From: DATLYT01 sp035574455
GTDB taxonomy: Bacteria; Bacteroidota; Ignavibacteria; UBA10030
Reading direction: 5' to 3'
NCBI GenBank assembly: GCA_035574455.1
Contig: DATLYT010000058.1
Span: forward strand, 1-13,772
DNA: 13,772 nt
Shown here: piece after piece, positions 7,879-13,570 of the stretch
Layout: each line of letters begins with the position of its first letter
Numbering within the stretch: position 1 is the first letter of the stretch
The notes under the pieces: generated by a model
Told to the model about the DNA's origin: nothing
Seen by the model: the letters and a program-made list of their open reading frames with translations, nothing else
Databases searched by the model: none
Program-made: the position numbers and the translations under genes

Positions 7879-8595
7879 ATGGATTACTTTTTCGTGCACG
7901 AGAATGACCTCCACGGCCGCTGGCTTGAGCTACGAGGCGATGAATGTAAACATCTCGTCCGTGTATTGCGCAAGAAGCCGGGCGAGCATATCATGGTGAC
8001 CGACGGCAACGACCGGATGTACGAGGCAGTAATCCGGTCGGTCGATTCAACCGTGGTGACGTGCGACATCGTCGATGTGAAAGCCCGCGTGAACGAGCCC
8101 AAGGTTGATGTCACAGTGGCGGTCTCACTGTTGAAAAATCCCGGTAGGCTGGATTTTCTGGTCGAAAAGGTAACGGAATTTGGGGCGCGGACGATTATCC
8201 CGCTGCTCTGTGAACGGACGATTCCGAAGCACGAAAAGCACACGCGGCTCGAAAAGATTGCCTTTGCGGCGATGAAACAGTGTGGCCGCTCGTATTTACC
8301 GCGGGTCTTGATGCTCACGCCGTTTGAAACGCTCGTGCAACACAGCGACGAGTATGACCTGCGGTTGATCCCGCATGAAAAAACCGAGCAATCGCAGTTT
8401 ATCGGAGCAGTCATGCAGCACCATCCAAGGGCGAAGAAGATTTTGATTGTGGTTGGACCAGAGGGTGGCTTCACGGACCAAGAATTGGAACTGGCGGCGG
8501 CGAACAGATTTATTCCCATTTCGCTTGGCGCTCGCAGGCTACGGTCGGAGTCCGCGGCGATTTCTGCTGTCGCTTGGGCGGTGGGAGGATGGTGA
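7879..8595 (+). CDS. rsmE: 16S rRNA (uracil-1498-N3)-methyltransferase RsmE
   Basis: A SPOUT-family methyltransferase that methylates N3 of U1498 in 16S rRNA using S-adenosylmethionine. The 238-residue length is normal (~243). The N-terminal PUA-like part starts MDYFFVHEN and contains ECKHLVRVLRKKPGE (22-36). The knotted SAM-binding part contains LVEKVTEFGART (94-105), MKQCGRS (132-138), VVGPEGGFTDQE (191-202) and LGARRLRSESAA (216-227). The last motif differs slightly from the usual LGxRILRTETA. I chose ATG 7879 because it begins at the family N-terminus and lies 2 nt after the barrel gene; a longer reading from 7750 would overlap that gene by over 120 nt. Translation is probably coupled to the upstream gene. 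Confidence 0.93.
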   Translation: MDYFFVHENDLHGRWLELRGDECKHLVRVLRKKPGEHIMVTDGNDRMYEAVIRSVDSTVVTCDIVDVKARVNEPKVDVTVAVSLLKNPGRLDFLVEKVTEFGARTIIPLLCERTIPKHEKHTRLEKIAFAAMKQCGRSYLPRVLMLTPFETLVQHSDEYDLRLIPHEKTEQSQFIGAVMQHHPRAKKILIVVGPEGGFTDQELELAAANRFIPISLGARRLRSESAAISAVAWAVGGW

Positions 8596-8616
8596 ATGCA
8601 AAATGGCTAAGAGCTG

Positions 8617-8651
8617 ATGGTTAATGGTTAATGGTTGATGGTTGATGGAAT
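8617..8651. repeat. Tandem 7-bp repeat, ATGGTTR x4 plus a degenerate fifth unit
   Basis: Units are ATGGTTA (8617-8623), ATGGTTA (8624-8630), ATGGTTG (8631-8637), ATGGTTG (8638-8644) and the decayed ATGGAAT (8645-8651). It lies between rsmE and trkA and encodes no protein. The 7-bp period and the 2+2 arrangement of variants point to replication slippage or unit duplication. Confidence 0.9.
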
Positions 8652-8664
8652 GTGTGGTAGTAAT

Positions 8665-8685
8665 CGAATAACGAAGAACGAGTAA
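8665..8685. repeat. Second 7-bp tandem repeat, CGARKAA x3
   Basis: CGAATAA (8665-8671), CGAAGAA (8672-8678) and CGAGTAA (8679-8685) are three diverged units of the same length as, but different sequence from, the ATGGTTR array just upstream. The array ends 7 nt before the trkA start codon, where a ribosome-binding site would be expected; none is evident. Confidence 0.75.
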
Positions 8686-8692
8686 CAGCTTC

Positions 8693-10033
8693 ATGAAAAT
8701 CATCATTGTTGGTGCAGGGGAAGTCGGGCTCCATCTGGCGAAAGTGCTTTCGCAAGAGAAGCATGACATCATTGTGATCGACAAGAGCGAAGAGCGGCTG
8801 GCGCGGGTTGGCGAATCGCTGGACGTGATGACGCTCGTCGGGAGTGGTAGCCAGATGAGTGTGCTTGAGCGGGCAGGGATACGCCACGCCGATATGTTGA
8901 TTGCGGTAACATCCGTCGACGAAGTGAATCTGACGTCGAGTTTGCTGGCCCATAAATTGGGCGCGCGGAAGAAAATCGTACGCGTCAACGACCCCGAATT
9001 CCTCTCGGAGGAGAGTCCGTTAAATCCCGAGGATTTCGGCATCGACCTCGTCATCTACCCCGAAGGCCTTGCAGCACAGGAAATCGTGCGGCTCATTCGC
9101 CGCTCGGCCGCAACCGACGTCCTTGAGTTTGCCGAAGGACGTATCCAACTGATCGGTATTCGCGTAGACAATGAAAGTCCCCTCGTGGGCCGTAAGCTAC
9201 GTGACATGATTGCCGGTGAGGATGAAGTACCATTTCGCGCCGTGGCCATTCATCGCGGGTTCCGGACGATCATCCCGACTGGCGACGATGTATTTCGCAA
9301 AGGCGATCAGGTCTTTGTGATTTCCAAGACCGAGCAAGTGCAAGAGATGTTGCGTCGTTCGGGTAAAGAAACGGCGAAGTTCAATAACATCATGATCCTC
9401 GGCGGCGGCCGAATCGGGCTTCATGTTGCCCAAGAGCTCGAAAACGAACTGACGGTCAAGTTGATTGAATCGAGTAGGGAGACGTCATTAAAGCTTGCCG
9501 ATTCGCTCCGGAAAACGATGGTCATTCAGGGTGAAGGAAAAGACCTCGACCTGCTGGCGACGGAAGGCATCATGGATATGGATGCGTATATCGCCGTAAC
9601 CCGTGATGAAGAGGATAACATTATCTCTTGCCTGATGGCCAAACACTTGGGCGTGAAGAAGACGATCGCCCATGTCGAGAAACTCGACTACATTCCCCTC
9701 GCCAACGCTATCGGTATTGATGCGCTGGTGAATAAGAAGCTGTCAGCAGCGACGGCGATTCTTAAATTCGTCCGCAAGGGTGAAGTTGTTTCTGTCGCCA
9801 CGCTCCACGGCGTCGATGCTGAAGTGATTGAAATGATTGCGCAAAAAGGCTCTCGTGTTACGAAGAAGCCACTCAAGGACCTGAATTTCCCGGACGGGGC
9901 CATCGTTGGTTGCGTGATTCACAACGGCAGCGTGACCATTCCCGTCGGCTCAACCCGCATCAACCCGCACGATCGGGTCGTCGTGTTCACCCTACCAAAA
10001 GCTATCAAAGAAGTCGAAAAGTTCTTTACGTAG
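8693..10033 (+). CDS. trkA: Trk potassium-uptake regulatory subunit TrkA
   Basis: The cytoplasmic RCK-type subunit that binds NAD(H)/nucleotides and gates the TrkH channel. At 446 residues it has the full two-fold architecture: Rossmann N-domain 1 (IIIVGAGEVGLHLA, 3-16, with acidic IVID near 27-30), TrkA_C domain 1 (about 145-222), Rossmann N-domain 2 (IMILGGGRIGLHVA, 233-246) and TrkA_C domain 2 (about 362-446). The conserved DxxIAVT-type segments are at 67-74 and 297-304. trkH begins 3 nt after its stop, so the two form a complete uptake system. No Shine-Dalgarno is visible; the region just upstream is a 7-bp repeat array. ATG 8693 is kept because it begins exactly at the family N-terminus (MKIIIVGAGEVG). 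Confidence 0.96.
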   Translation: MKIIIVGAGEVGLHLAKVLSQEKHDIIVIDKSEERLARVGESLDVMTLVGSGSQMSVLERAGIRHADMLIAVTSVDEVNLTSSLLAHKLGARKKIVRVNDPEFLSEESPLNPEDFGIDLVIYPEGLAAQEIVRLIRRSAATDVLEFAEGRIQLIGIRVDNESPLVGRKLRDMIAGEDEVPFRAVAIHRGFRTIIPTGDDVFRKGDQVFVISKTEQVQEMLRRSGKETAKFNNIMILGGGRIGLHVAQELENELTVKLIESSRETSLKLADSLRKTMVIQGEGKDLDLLATEGIMDMDAYIAVTRDEEDNIISCLMAKHLGVKKTIAHVEKLDYIPLANAIGIDALVNKKLSAATAILKFVRKGEVVSVATLHGVDAEVIEMIAQKGSRVTKKPLKDLNFPDGAIVGCVIHNGSVTIPVGSTRINPHDRVVVFTLPKAIKEVEKFFT

Positions 10034-10036
10034 CCT

Positions 10037-11482
10037 ATGCGAATCCGTCCCGTCCTCTCCGTCCTCGGGTTCCTTCTCGTCGCTGTTGGTTTTGCCATGT
10101 TGACATCGCTTGGCTTTGCGCTCCAGTACCAGGAGGAAATCTCGTCTATTCTTTGGTCGGGAATCTCCACGGTGGTATTCGGTAGCATGATGTTGTTATT
10201 CTTCCGTGAGGAAACTGCTGAGGAGTTGGGACTACGGGAAGGCTTTGCCATTGTCACCCTCGGCTGGATCATCGCTCCGTTATTCGGGAGCTTGCCGTTC
10301 ATGGTTTCCGGCGCCATACCGTCGTTCACCGATGCGTACTTCGAAACGATGTCCGGATTCACGACGACGGGTGCTTCGATTCTCACCGATGTCGAATCAC
10401 TCCCCAAATGGCTGCTGTACTGGCGCTCCCTCACGCACTGGTTGGGTGGGATGGGAATTATCGTTCTCTCGCTTGCTGTTCTTCCGCTCCTCGGCATTGG
10501 TGGGATGCAGCTCTACAAAGCGGAAATAGCCGGTCCAACGAAAGACAAGTTGACACCACGGATCGCCGAAACCGCTCGGCTCCTGTGGGGAGTCTATGTG
10601 CTTCTTACCGCGCTCGAAACGTTATTGTTGATGGGGGGAGGGATGAGTTTTTTTGACGCCGTGTGCCACTCGTTTGCAACAATTGCCACGGGCGGTTTTT
10701 CAACGAAAAATGCCAGCATCGCTGCGTTTGACTCTGCTTACATTGAATGGGTTGTCACCGTCTTTATGTTCGTGTCGGGAACAAACTTTACGCTGCACTT
10801 TGCGTTGCTGAAAGGACAGTTCCGATACTTCAAAGACGACGAATTTGTTTTTTATCTCGTCAGCTTTTTGATTGCAAGCGGAATCGTTACTGCTTCGATT
10901 CTTTTTCTGTCACCTTCAGCTGAACTCGAGACCGCTGTTCGTCACGCCGCATTTAGCCTCGCGTCGATCATGTCATCCACTGGTTTCATCACAGCCGACT
11001 TTGCGCTGTGGGCCCCCGTCGCTCAAATAACAATCTTATTTATGATGTTTCCCGGTGCATGTGGCGGCTCAACGGGTGGCGGGATGAAAAATATCCGCGT
11101 GCTGTTGCTCCTCAAGGCGGCCATGAACGAAATCAAAAAACTCATCCACCCCAAACTCGTTGTACCGATCCGTCACAACGGGAGGATGGTAGAGCCTGAG
11201 ATCCTCTTTACGATCGCAGGTTTCACGATTCTCTATCTCGTGACCTTCTCCACCGCCACGATTTTGTTAGCCGCAACGGGTTTAGACCTTCTGACTTCGT
11301 TTTCTGCTGCGGTATCTGCCATGTCGAATATTGGTCCTGGCTTGGGGAGCGTAGGGCCAACCGCGAATTACGCCCACCTTACCGACCTCGCGAAATGGAT
11401 TCTCAACGCCTGCATGCTCCTCGGACGTCTTGAGATCTATACCGTGTTTGTCCTCTTGAGCTCGTCGTTCTGGAAGAAGTAG
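10037..11482 (+). CDS. trkH: Trk potassium-uptake channel subunit TrkH
   Basis: An inner-membrane K+-translocating subunit of the TrkH/KtrB superfamily, 481 residues, close to TrkH length. All four selectivity-filter loops are present with their glycines: TTTGAS (109-114, Gly112), ATGGFS (217-222, Gly219), SSTGFI (313-318, Gly316) and SNIGPG (430-435, Gly433). ACGGSTGGGMK (341-351) matches the intramembrane loop of the third repeat that acts as the gate. Hydrophobic segments run from about residue 5 to 476. It is cotranscribed with trkA (3-nt gap, no ribosome-binding site, so coupling is likely). Its stop lies only 7 nt from the end of the convergent minus-strand gene, with no terminator between them. 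Confidence 0.96.
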   Translation: MRIRPVLSVLGFLLVAVGFAMLTSLGFALQYQEEISSILWSGISTVVFGSMMLLFFREETAEELGLREGFAIVTLGWIIAPLFGSLPFMVSGAIPSFTDAYFETMSGFTTTGASILTDVESLPKWLLYWRSLTHWLGGMGIIVLSLAVLPLLGIGGMQLYKAEIAGPTKDKLTPRIAETARLLWGVYVLLTALETLLLMGGGMSFFDAVCHSFATIATGGFSTKNASIAAFDSAYIEWVVTVFMFVSGTNFTLHFALLKGQFRYFKDDEFVFYLVSFLIASGIVTASILFLSPSAELETAVRHAAFSLASIMSSTGFITADFALWAPVAQITILFMMFPGACGGSTGGGMKNIRVLLLLKAAMNEIKKLIHPKLVVPIRHNGRMVEPEILFTIAGFTILYLVTFSTATILLAATGLDLLTSFSAAVSAMSNIGPGLGSVGPTANYAHLTDLAKWILNACMLLGRLEIYTVFVLLSSSFWKK

Positions 11483-11489
11483 GAAGTGG

Positions 11490-12116
11490 CTATTGGAGGG
11501 ATGCGTTCACGTATGATTGGATGTCCGCATGCAGTTGTTCTACCGTTGCGCGGATTCCCTCAGCTTTCACGGATGTGTCGTGCACGAATGTATCATCCTG
11601 GATGGTGCTGAGGTTGATGCGCACGTTTAATGCCGCTCCGACACATGCCGCATAAAGCATCGAAGCGGCAACGCCAGCATCCGAGAGGGAGTTGACGTTT
11701 CCCTTCGTTGCGACGATCTGCGTGAGAGGCAGCGTACGCTCGCAAAGCTCCATCACCTGGAGCGGTACCAGTGCCGCCGATTTGGTAGCTTCTTGAATGG
11801 CCGAACTGCGCGCTTCCTTTTGCTCATCAGTATCTTTCGGCAGGGAAAACGCCCTCATAACGGCCTGAAAGGCTTCGGTATCTTTTTCAATCAGTTCAGT
11901 GAAATGGGCGCGCAGTTCTTCAACTTTGCCGAGTACCTCCTGCATCTCCGCTTCGACCTCCGCGTATTTCTTTTTGCCAATGGTTAATCGGCAGACCATT
12001 GCCGTTAAGCCCGCACCAAGCGCTCCCGCTAACGCCGCAACGCTCCCCCCGCCCGGTGCAGCAGAGTTTGAAGCGACTTCATCTAAGAATCCCGATACGG
12101 TTTTGTCGATAAGCAT
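11490..12116 (-). CDS. Cyclodeaminase/cyclohydrolase family protein (FTCD C-terminal type)
   Basis: A 208-residue all-helical protein of the formiminotransferase-cyclodeaminase C-terminal family. Members either release ammonia from 5-formimino-tetrahydrofolate to give 5,10-methenyl-tetrahydrofolate, or hydrolyse methenyl-tetrahydrofolate (FchA). Motifs: SNSAAPGGGSVAALAGALGA (16-35, folate-binding turn), ELIEKDTEAFQAVM (74-87, with conserved Asp79) and KGNVNSLSDAGVAA (138-151). The gene follows ftcD on the same strand with a 56-nt gap, which favours cyclodeaminase, although the paralogous cyclohydrolase cannot be excluded. The start is well supported by GGAGAG at 12124-12129, 7 nt before the ATG. 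A hairpin precedes this ribosome-binding site. In animals the two activities are fused in one protein; here they are separate. Confidence 0.92.
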   Translation of the reverse strand: MLIDKTVSGFLDEVASNSAAPGGGSVAALAGALGAGLTAMVCRLTIGKKKYAEVEAEMQEVLGKVEELRAHFTELIEKDTEAFQAVMRAFSLPKDTDEQKEARSSAIQEATKSAALVPLQVMELCERTLPLTQIVATKGNVNSLSDAGVAASMLYAACVGAALNVRINLSTIQDDTFVHDTSVKAEGIRATVEQLHADIQSYVNASLQ

Positions 12117-12135
12117 GGCTAATCTCTCCAGGTGG

Positions 12136-12162
12136 CCTTCCGGGTTGTTGAAACCAGGAAGG
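12136..12162 (-). promoter_or_regulatory. Intercistronic hairpin between ftcD and the cyclodeaminase gene
   Basis: CCTTCC (12136-12141) pairs with GGAAGG (12157-12162) and GGTT (12143-12146) with AACC (12152-12155). One mismatch separates the two helices and the loop is 5 nt. On the minus-strand transcript it ends 6 nt before the GGAGAG ribosome-binding site of the downstream gene. It could mark an mRNA processing or stability boundary; no U-run follows, so it is not a classical terminator. Confidence 0.45.
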
Positions 12163-12172
12163 TGTTGTCAGG

Positions 12173-13207
12173 TTAGAGTAAGTATTCGATAACTTTCTTT
12201 TGCGGGTCAAACGGCTCGAGCTGACTCAGACCCAAGCCTTCAACTGCCAACTTGACCAACTCGCTTTCACTGCGTTTTCCACTCAGACCTTTCCGTTCGG
12301 CGTAAAACTCACCGGCCATCAAGAGCGCCTTGAGCGGAGTGAGGCCGACAATTTCACTGCCCGTCGCTTCGATGCCAAGCGTATGGGCTTCCTTTTTGAC
12401 TTCCTCAAATGCCACGTGCGGTGGTGTTGTTTCGAAATCCACAAGGTTGATCGAAACCTGTGCAATGTTGAATCGCTCCAGCAATACTCCCATCGCCTTC
12501 ACGGCTTTGAGTGAGCCGGGGATGATGATCTTCTCGCCCTTCTCGTTTTTGACCACGTTACCCGCTTCATCCTTTTTTGGTCGTCCGCTCTCCCGGATGC
12601 GCAACGCTATCTCGTGCGCCAGTTCAGCATTCGGCGTGTTGAGGTTGACGTTGTAGGCGATGAGAAATTTGCGGGCTCCGGTCACCGTCGCGCCGGACTT
12701 CGGATTGAAAATGGGTTCACCATAATCCGGTTTCCAGTTTGGGTCCTTGAGTTTTACCGGCAAGCCCTCGTACTCCCCTTTACGGATGTTGGCAAGGTTC
12801 TTTCGCTCCGGTGTTCGCGCTGCGTACTCGTAGAGGTAGATCGGAATCTTGAGTTCCCTCGCAACACGCTCGCCGTACTGATGGGCAAGCTTCACGCAAT
12901 CATCCATCGTAACGCCGCTGATGGGGACAAACGGCACAACGTCAGTGGCGCCGAGCCGTGGATGCTCGCCTTTATGCGTGGTCATGTCGATCAACTCGGC
13001 GGCCGTTTTCGTGGCTCGAAATGCCGCCTCGACAACACCGGCGGGCTCGCCGATAAAGGTCACCACGCACCGATTGTAGTCTTTGTCGGGTTCAACGCTC
13101 AGGAGCTTGACGCCATGCACTGCCCGAATGCTTTCGGCAATGGCGTCAAGAATGTTCTGGTTTTGTCCCTCGCTGAAGTTGGGGACGCATTCAACGATCT
13201 GTCGCAT
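12173..13207 (-). CDS. ftcD: Glutamate formimidoyltransferase (FTCD N-terminal type)
   Basis: Transfers the formimino group from N-formimino-glutamate to tetrahydrofolate, a late step of histidine breakdown in many organisms. From ATG 13207 the protein has 344 residues and starts MRQIVECVPNFSEGQN, the canonical family N-terminus. The catalytic histidine appears as His82 in HKGEHPRLGATDVVPF (78-93), the same number as in the pig enzyme. Other family segments are YLYEYAA (124-130), VTGARKFLIAYNVNLNT (175-191), INLVDFETTPPHVAFEEV (253-270) and GSEIVGLTPLKAL (283-295). A longer reading from ATG 13231 would add MSLCGKKP, which the family lacks, and its AGGAGG is 20 nt away. No other histidine-degradation gene is in the window. 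The leader contains repeats and a possible short upstream ORF. Confidence 0.93.
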   Translation of the reverse strand: MRQIVECVPNFSEGQNQNILDAIAESIRAVHGVKLLSVEPDKDYNRCVVTFIGEPAGVVEAAFRATKTAAELIDMTTHKGEHPRLGATDVVPFVPISGVTMDDCVKLAHQYGERVARELKIPIYLYEYAARTPERKNLANIRKGEYEGLPVKLKDPNWKPDYGEPIFNPKSGATVTGARKFLIAYNVNLNTPNAELAHEIALRIRESGRPKKDEAGNVVKNEKGEKIIIPGSLKAVKAMGVLLERFNIAQVSINLVDFETTPPHVAFEEVKKEAHTLGIEATGSEIVGLTPLKALLMAGEFYAERKGLSGKRSESELVKLAVEGLGLSQLEPFDPQKKVIEYLL

Positions 13208-13214
13208 TGGTTTC

Positions 13215-13238
13215 TTACCACATAGACTCATAGCACAT
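13215..13238 (-). other. Possible 7-codon leader ORF upstream of ftcD
   Basis: On the minus strand ATG at 13238 opens a reading frame for MCYESMW and stops with TAA 7 nt before the ftcD ATG. The only strong Shine-Dalgarno in the leader, AGGAGG (13252-13257), lies 13 nt upstream of this ATG, a long but possible spacing. It may allow reinitiation at ftcD. The segment overlaps the octamer repeats, so the arrangement could be accidental. Confidence 0.2.
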
Positions 13239-13269
13239 ATAGAGTATTTTTCCTCCTGTGCTATGTGGT
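13217..13269. repeat. CATAG octamer repeats in inverted orientation (leader of ftcD)
   Basis: The plus strand carries ACCACATAG (13217-13225), continuing as the degenerate 8-bp units CATAGACT (13221-13228), CATAGCAC (13229-13236) and ATATAGAG (13237-13244). An inverted copy ends in CTATGTGGT (13261-13269). The arms CATAGCACA (13229-13237) and TGTGCTATG (13257-13265) form a perfect 9-bp stem around a 19-nt loop. That loop would contain the AGGAGG of the ftcD leader transcript. Confidence 0.75.
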
Positions 13270-13314
13270 GAATTTATGGTGGTGAATTTAATTTTTGGGT
13301 AATGCGTAAAATGA

Positions 13315-13343
13315 TGTATAACTGATGTTACGCACGACATCAA
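13315..13343 (-). promoter_or_regulatory. Candidate sigma-70-type promoter for ftcD
   Basis: Read on the minus strand, TTGATG (13343-13338) and TATACA (13320-13315) are 17 nt apart; each matches the sigma-70 consensus at four of six positions. It would give a leader of about 100 nt before ftcD. It is based on sequence match alone, and Bacteroidota-type promoters may differ. Confidence 0.35.
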
Positions 13344-13478
13344 AAAGAAGCAATGTCATGCCCGCGGATTTTAAGCGGGCATCTGTTGTCAGACTCCCGC
13401 TTGAGACGTGCGGGAGTGACAAAGGGCGTGGGCGACTTTTCGCTTTCATCACCGAGAAGAAATGGTTCTGCGTAACAT
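13325..13478. mobile_element. Candidate MITE-like segment with 10-bp terminal inverted repeats
   Basis: ATGTTACGCA (13325-13334) and TGCGTAACAT (13469-13478) are perfect 10-bp inverted repeats bracketing 154 bp with no coding potential. The pair of REP-like palindromes lies inside, off-centre. A further partial copy, TGCGTAA, is at 13303-13309 and can pair with 13328-13334. I see no target-site duplication at the edges, so mobility is only a possibility. Confidence 0.35.
13354..13421. repeat. Inverted pair of 32-bp REP-like palindromic units (BIME-like)
   Basis: Unit 1 (13354-13385) reads TGTCATGCCCGC, a 9-nt loop, GCGGGCATCTG. Unit 2 (13390-13421), read on the minus strand, is TGTCACTCCCGC, a 9-nt loop, GCGGGAGTCTG. 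The units have the same length, the same ends (TGTCA and TCTG) and perfect 8-bp stems, with paired base changes in the stems. They face each other across a 4-nt spacer. On the transcript of the DUF429-like gene they could act as a terminator-like stabiliser. Confidence 0.8.
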
Positions 13479-13480
13479 TA

Positions 13481-13509
13481 ATTATAAGTCAACTCATCCA
13501 TTGTGTTAT
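13481..13509 (-). promoter_or_regulatory. Weak candidate promoter with a perfect -10 box
   Basis: On the minus strand TATAAT (13486-13481) is preceded at 17 nt by ATAACA (13509-13504), which matches four of six -35 positions. A transcript from here would run through the REP-like palindromes before reaching ftcD. It is less likely to be the main ftcD promoter than the site at 13315-13343. Confidence 0.2.
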
Positions 13510-13527
13510 CTGTATGATATGATCCCT

Positions 13528-13570
13528 CCTCTGCGCCTCTATGTCGCTATGTGGTGAAATTTGATTTTGG
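13528..13570 (-). repeat. CATAG octamer array plus TTCACCACATAG block at the end of the DUF429-like gene
   Basis: On the minus strand the units CATAGCGA (13551-13544), CATAGAGG (13543-13536) and CGCAGAGG (13535-13528) repeat with an 8-bp period. They follow a block (13570-13547) that also occurs, with a small internal duplication, at 13297-13261: both contain CCAAAA, AAATT and CACCACATAG. The TAG stop of the neighbouring gene lies inside this block. Confidence 0.7.

Larger units (their letters stand above)
13208..13546. other. 339-nt repeat-rich gap between ftcD and the DUF429-like gene
   Basis: No credible gene lies here on either strand. The gap contains, left to right: CATAG-type octamers and their inverted copy, an 11-bp direct repeat TGGTGAATTTA (13266-13276 and 13280-13290), a candidate promoter for ftcD, a pair of REP-like palindromes inside 10-bp inverted repeats, a second candidate promoter, and another octamer array that continues into the end of the neighbouring gene. 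It is more AT-rich than the flanking genes except within the two palindromes. Confidence 0.8.

Noticed and set aside
8617..8685. CRISPR array
   Set aside because: Units are 7 bp and directly adjacent, with no spacers; no cas gene is present.
8596..8692. Riboswitch or c-di-AMP leader before trkA
   Set aside because: The 97 nt are mainly 7-bp repeats and show no aptamer-like conserved core.
13325..13522. 65-codon open frame on the plus strand
   Set aside because: It runs through the REP-like palindromes and has no ribosome-binding site or recognisable motif.
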